Shown here piece by piece: positions 63,529 to 64,000 of a stretch of 64,000 bases of DNA. Origin of the DNA: Scytonematopsis contorta HA4267-MV1. Lineage in GTDB: Bacteria > Cyanobacteriota > Cyanobacteriia > Cyanobacteriales > Nostocaceae. The DNA lies in the NCBI GenBank assembly GCA_019359035.1, contig JAHHIC010000060.1:87700-151699 (forward strand), in the 5' to 3' direction. Numbering within the stretch: position 1 is the first letter of the stretch; every line of letters starts with the position of its first letter. The notes below the pieces were generated by a model that did no database searches, had not been told where the DNA came from, and was given only the letters and a program-made list of their open reading frames with translations. Both the position numbers and the translations under genes were made by a program.

Positions 63529-64000
63529 TATGATTTATCATATTCTTATGATAAAGTGCGAACTTGAAGAAAGCTTAAATTGTTGCGTCGAATGGCTTTG
63601 CCTAGAAAAATCCACTTGTAAAGCCAATACGACTGACAACTTCTCCACTGCGGTGCCCTTAATTTTTGTTAATTGGTGCCTTATTTAGAAAATCAACCAG
63701 ATATAATATTAGTGTTATTTGCAACTAACATCAAAAAATAAAACACGCAAAATACGTAGGTTGGGTTTCCCTGAGCGCGGAACCCAACATATATAGTAAC
63801 GAACCGCAAAGGCGCTGCATAACGCAAAGTTAAGAAAGGAGAGCTTTTACATTTTCGCAAGTAAAGTTAAAATGTACCGCTTCTAAAAACCTGGTAAAAT
63901 CTAGTTTTACCCATCCAAGTCCACGGTATAACTTACAAAGACTGAACGGAAGCGTCATTCGACTTGGAAGCTACCCGACTTTGGTCACTGCTGACTACTC
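63529..64000. other. Right end of the window, noncoding
   Basis: No convincing gene. The dispersed hairpin repeat GTTGGGTT...AACCCAAC is at 63760-63788, and GTAAAATCTAGTTTTAC near 63894 is another dyad. A frame beginning MALPRKIHL at 63590 has an early stop and was not taken as a gene. Confidence 0.5.

Noticed and set aside
63503..63688. Possible transposase start (MALPRKIHL) at the right end
   Set aside because: A stop follows after nine codons and no transposase motif is seen in any frame nearby.

Overview
The window is cyanobacterial chromosome. The evidence is a tocopherol methyltransferase next to a homogentisate prenyltransferase, a KaiB-like SasA clock kinase, a group 2 sigma factor, a DUF760 protein, a sucrose-phosphate phosphatase, a cyanobacteriochrome GAF domain, GCGATCGC (HIP1-like) sites and heptanucleotide short tandem repeats (GGGTAAT, CCAATTA, AACAGTC) between genes. 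The base composition is A+T-rich by eye. The repeat density and gene set suggest a filamentous, probably Nostocales-type, genome; the species cannot be named from this sequence. No rRNA, tRNA or CRISPR array was recognised.

Layout. 0-1.1 kb: the 3' end of a histidine kinase and two small unknown genes. 1.3-4.0 kb: a minus-strand operon cupin > serine acetyltransferase > threonine-aldolase-type lyase. 4.8-7.0 kb: the KtrA/KtrB potassium uptake pair. 7.2-9.4 kb: a MITE-like element, then two tocopherol genes. 9.6-15.2 kb: a TPR protein, sucrose-phosphate phosphatase, cobA and carB. 16-24.4 kb: sigma factor, DUF760, mutT convergent with sasA, two exported proteins of unknown role and a GDSL esterase. 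24.7-29.8 kb: M42 peptidase, a Phd/RelE-type toxin-antitoxin pair, a nuclease, an SDR and a stand-alone cyanobacteriochrome GAF protein. 30-37 kb: a 1,429-residue membrane protein with in-frame repeat insertions, and a subtilisin with FG-GAP-like repeats.

37.4-45.5 kb is an accessory block. It encodes a vWA-like protein fused to a formylglycine-enzyme-like domain, a MoxR-type AAA protein that has lost its P-loop, and an EAD1/VMAP-C protein. These are the three components of the NTP-dependent vWA-MoxR-VMAP conflict systems. Two PD-(D/E)XK-type nuclease proteins flank them, and a 32-codon tail of a second VMAP-C gene remains at 45.4 kb.

45.7-52.2 kb: an orphan antitoxin, argS, a membrane EEP-family phosphatase/nuclease, a zinc-ribbon protein, an EamA transporter, and a small gene preceded by two overlapping CIRCE-like operators. 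52.4-63.4 kb is a minus-strand island with a visibly higher G+C content. It holds RidA, a secreted metallo-beta-lactamase-fold hydrolase, an SDR, a flavin monooxygenase, a BBE-type oxidase, a VOC protein, a GMC oxidoreductase, a SnoaL-like protein and a quinone reductase. At least six gene fragments lie among them. A conserved upstream element in three copies (two of 78 bp, 76 identical) suggests a shared regulator, and two unrelated enzymes share the same 39-bp start region. The island looks like a horizontally assembled, partly decayed redox or detoxification cluster.
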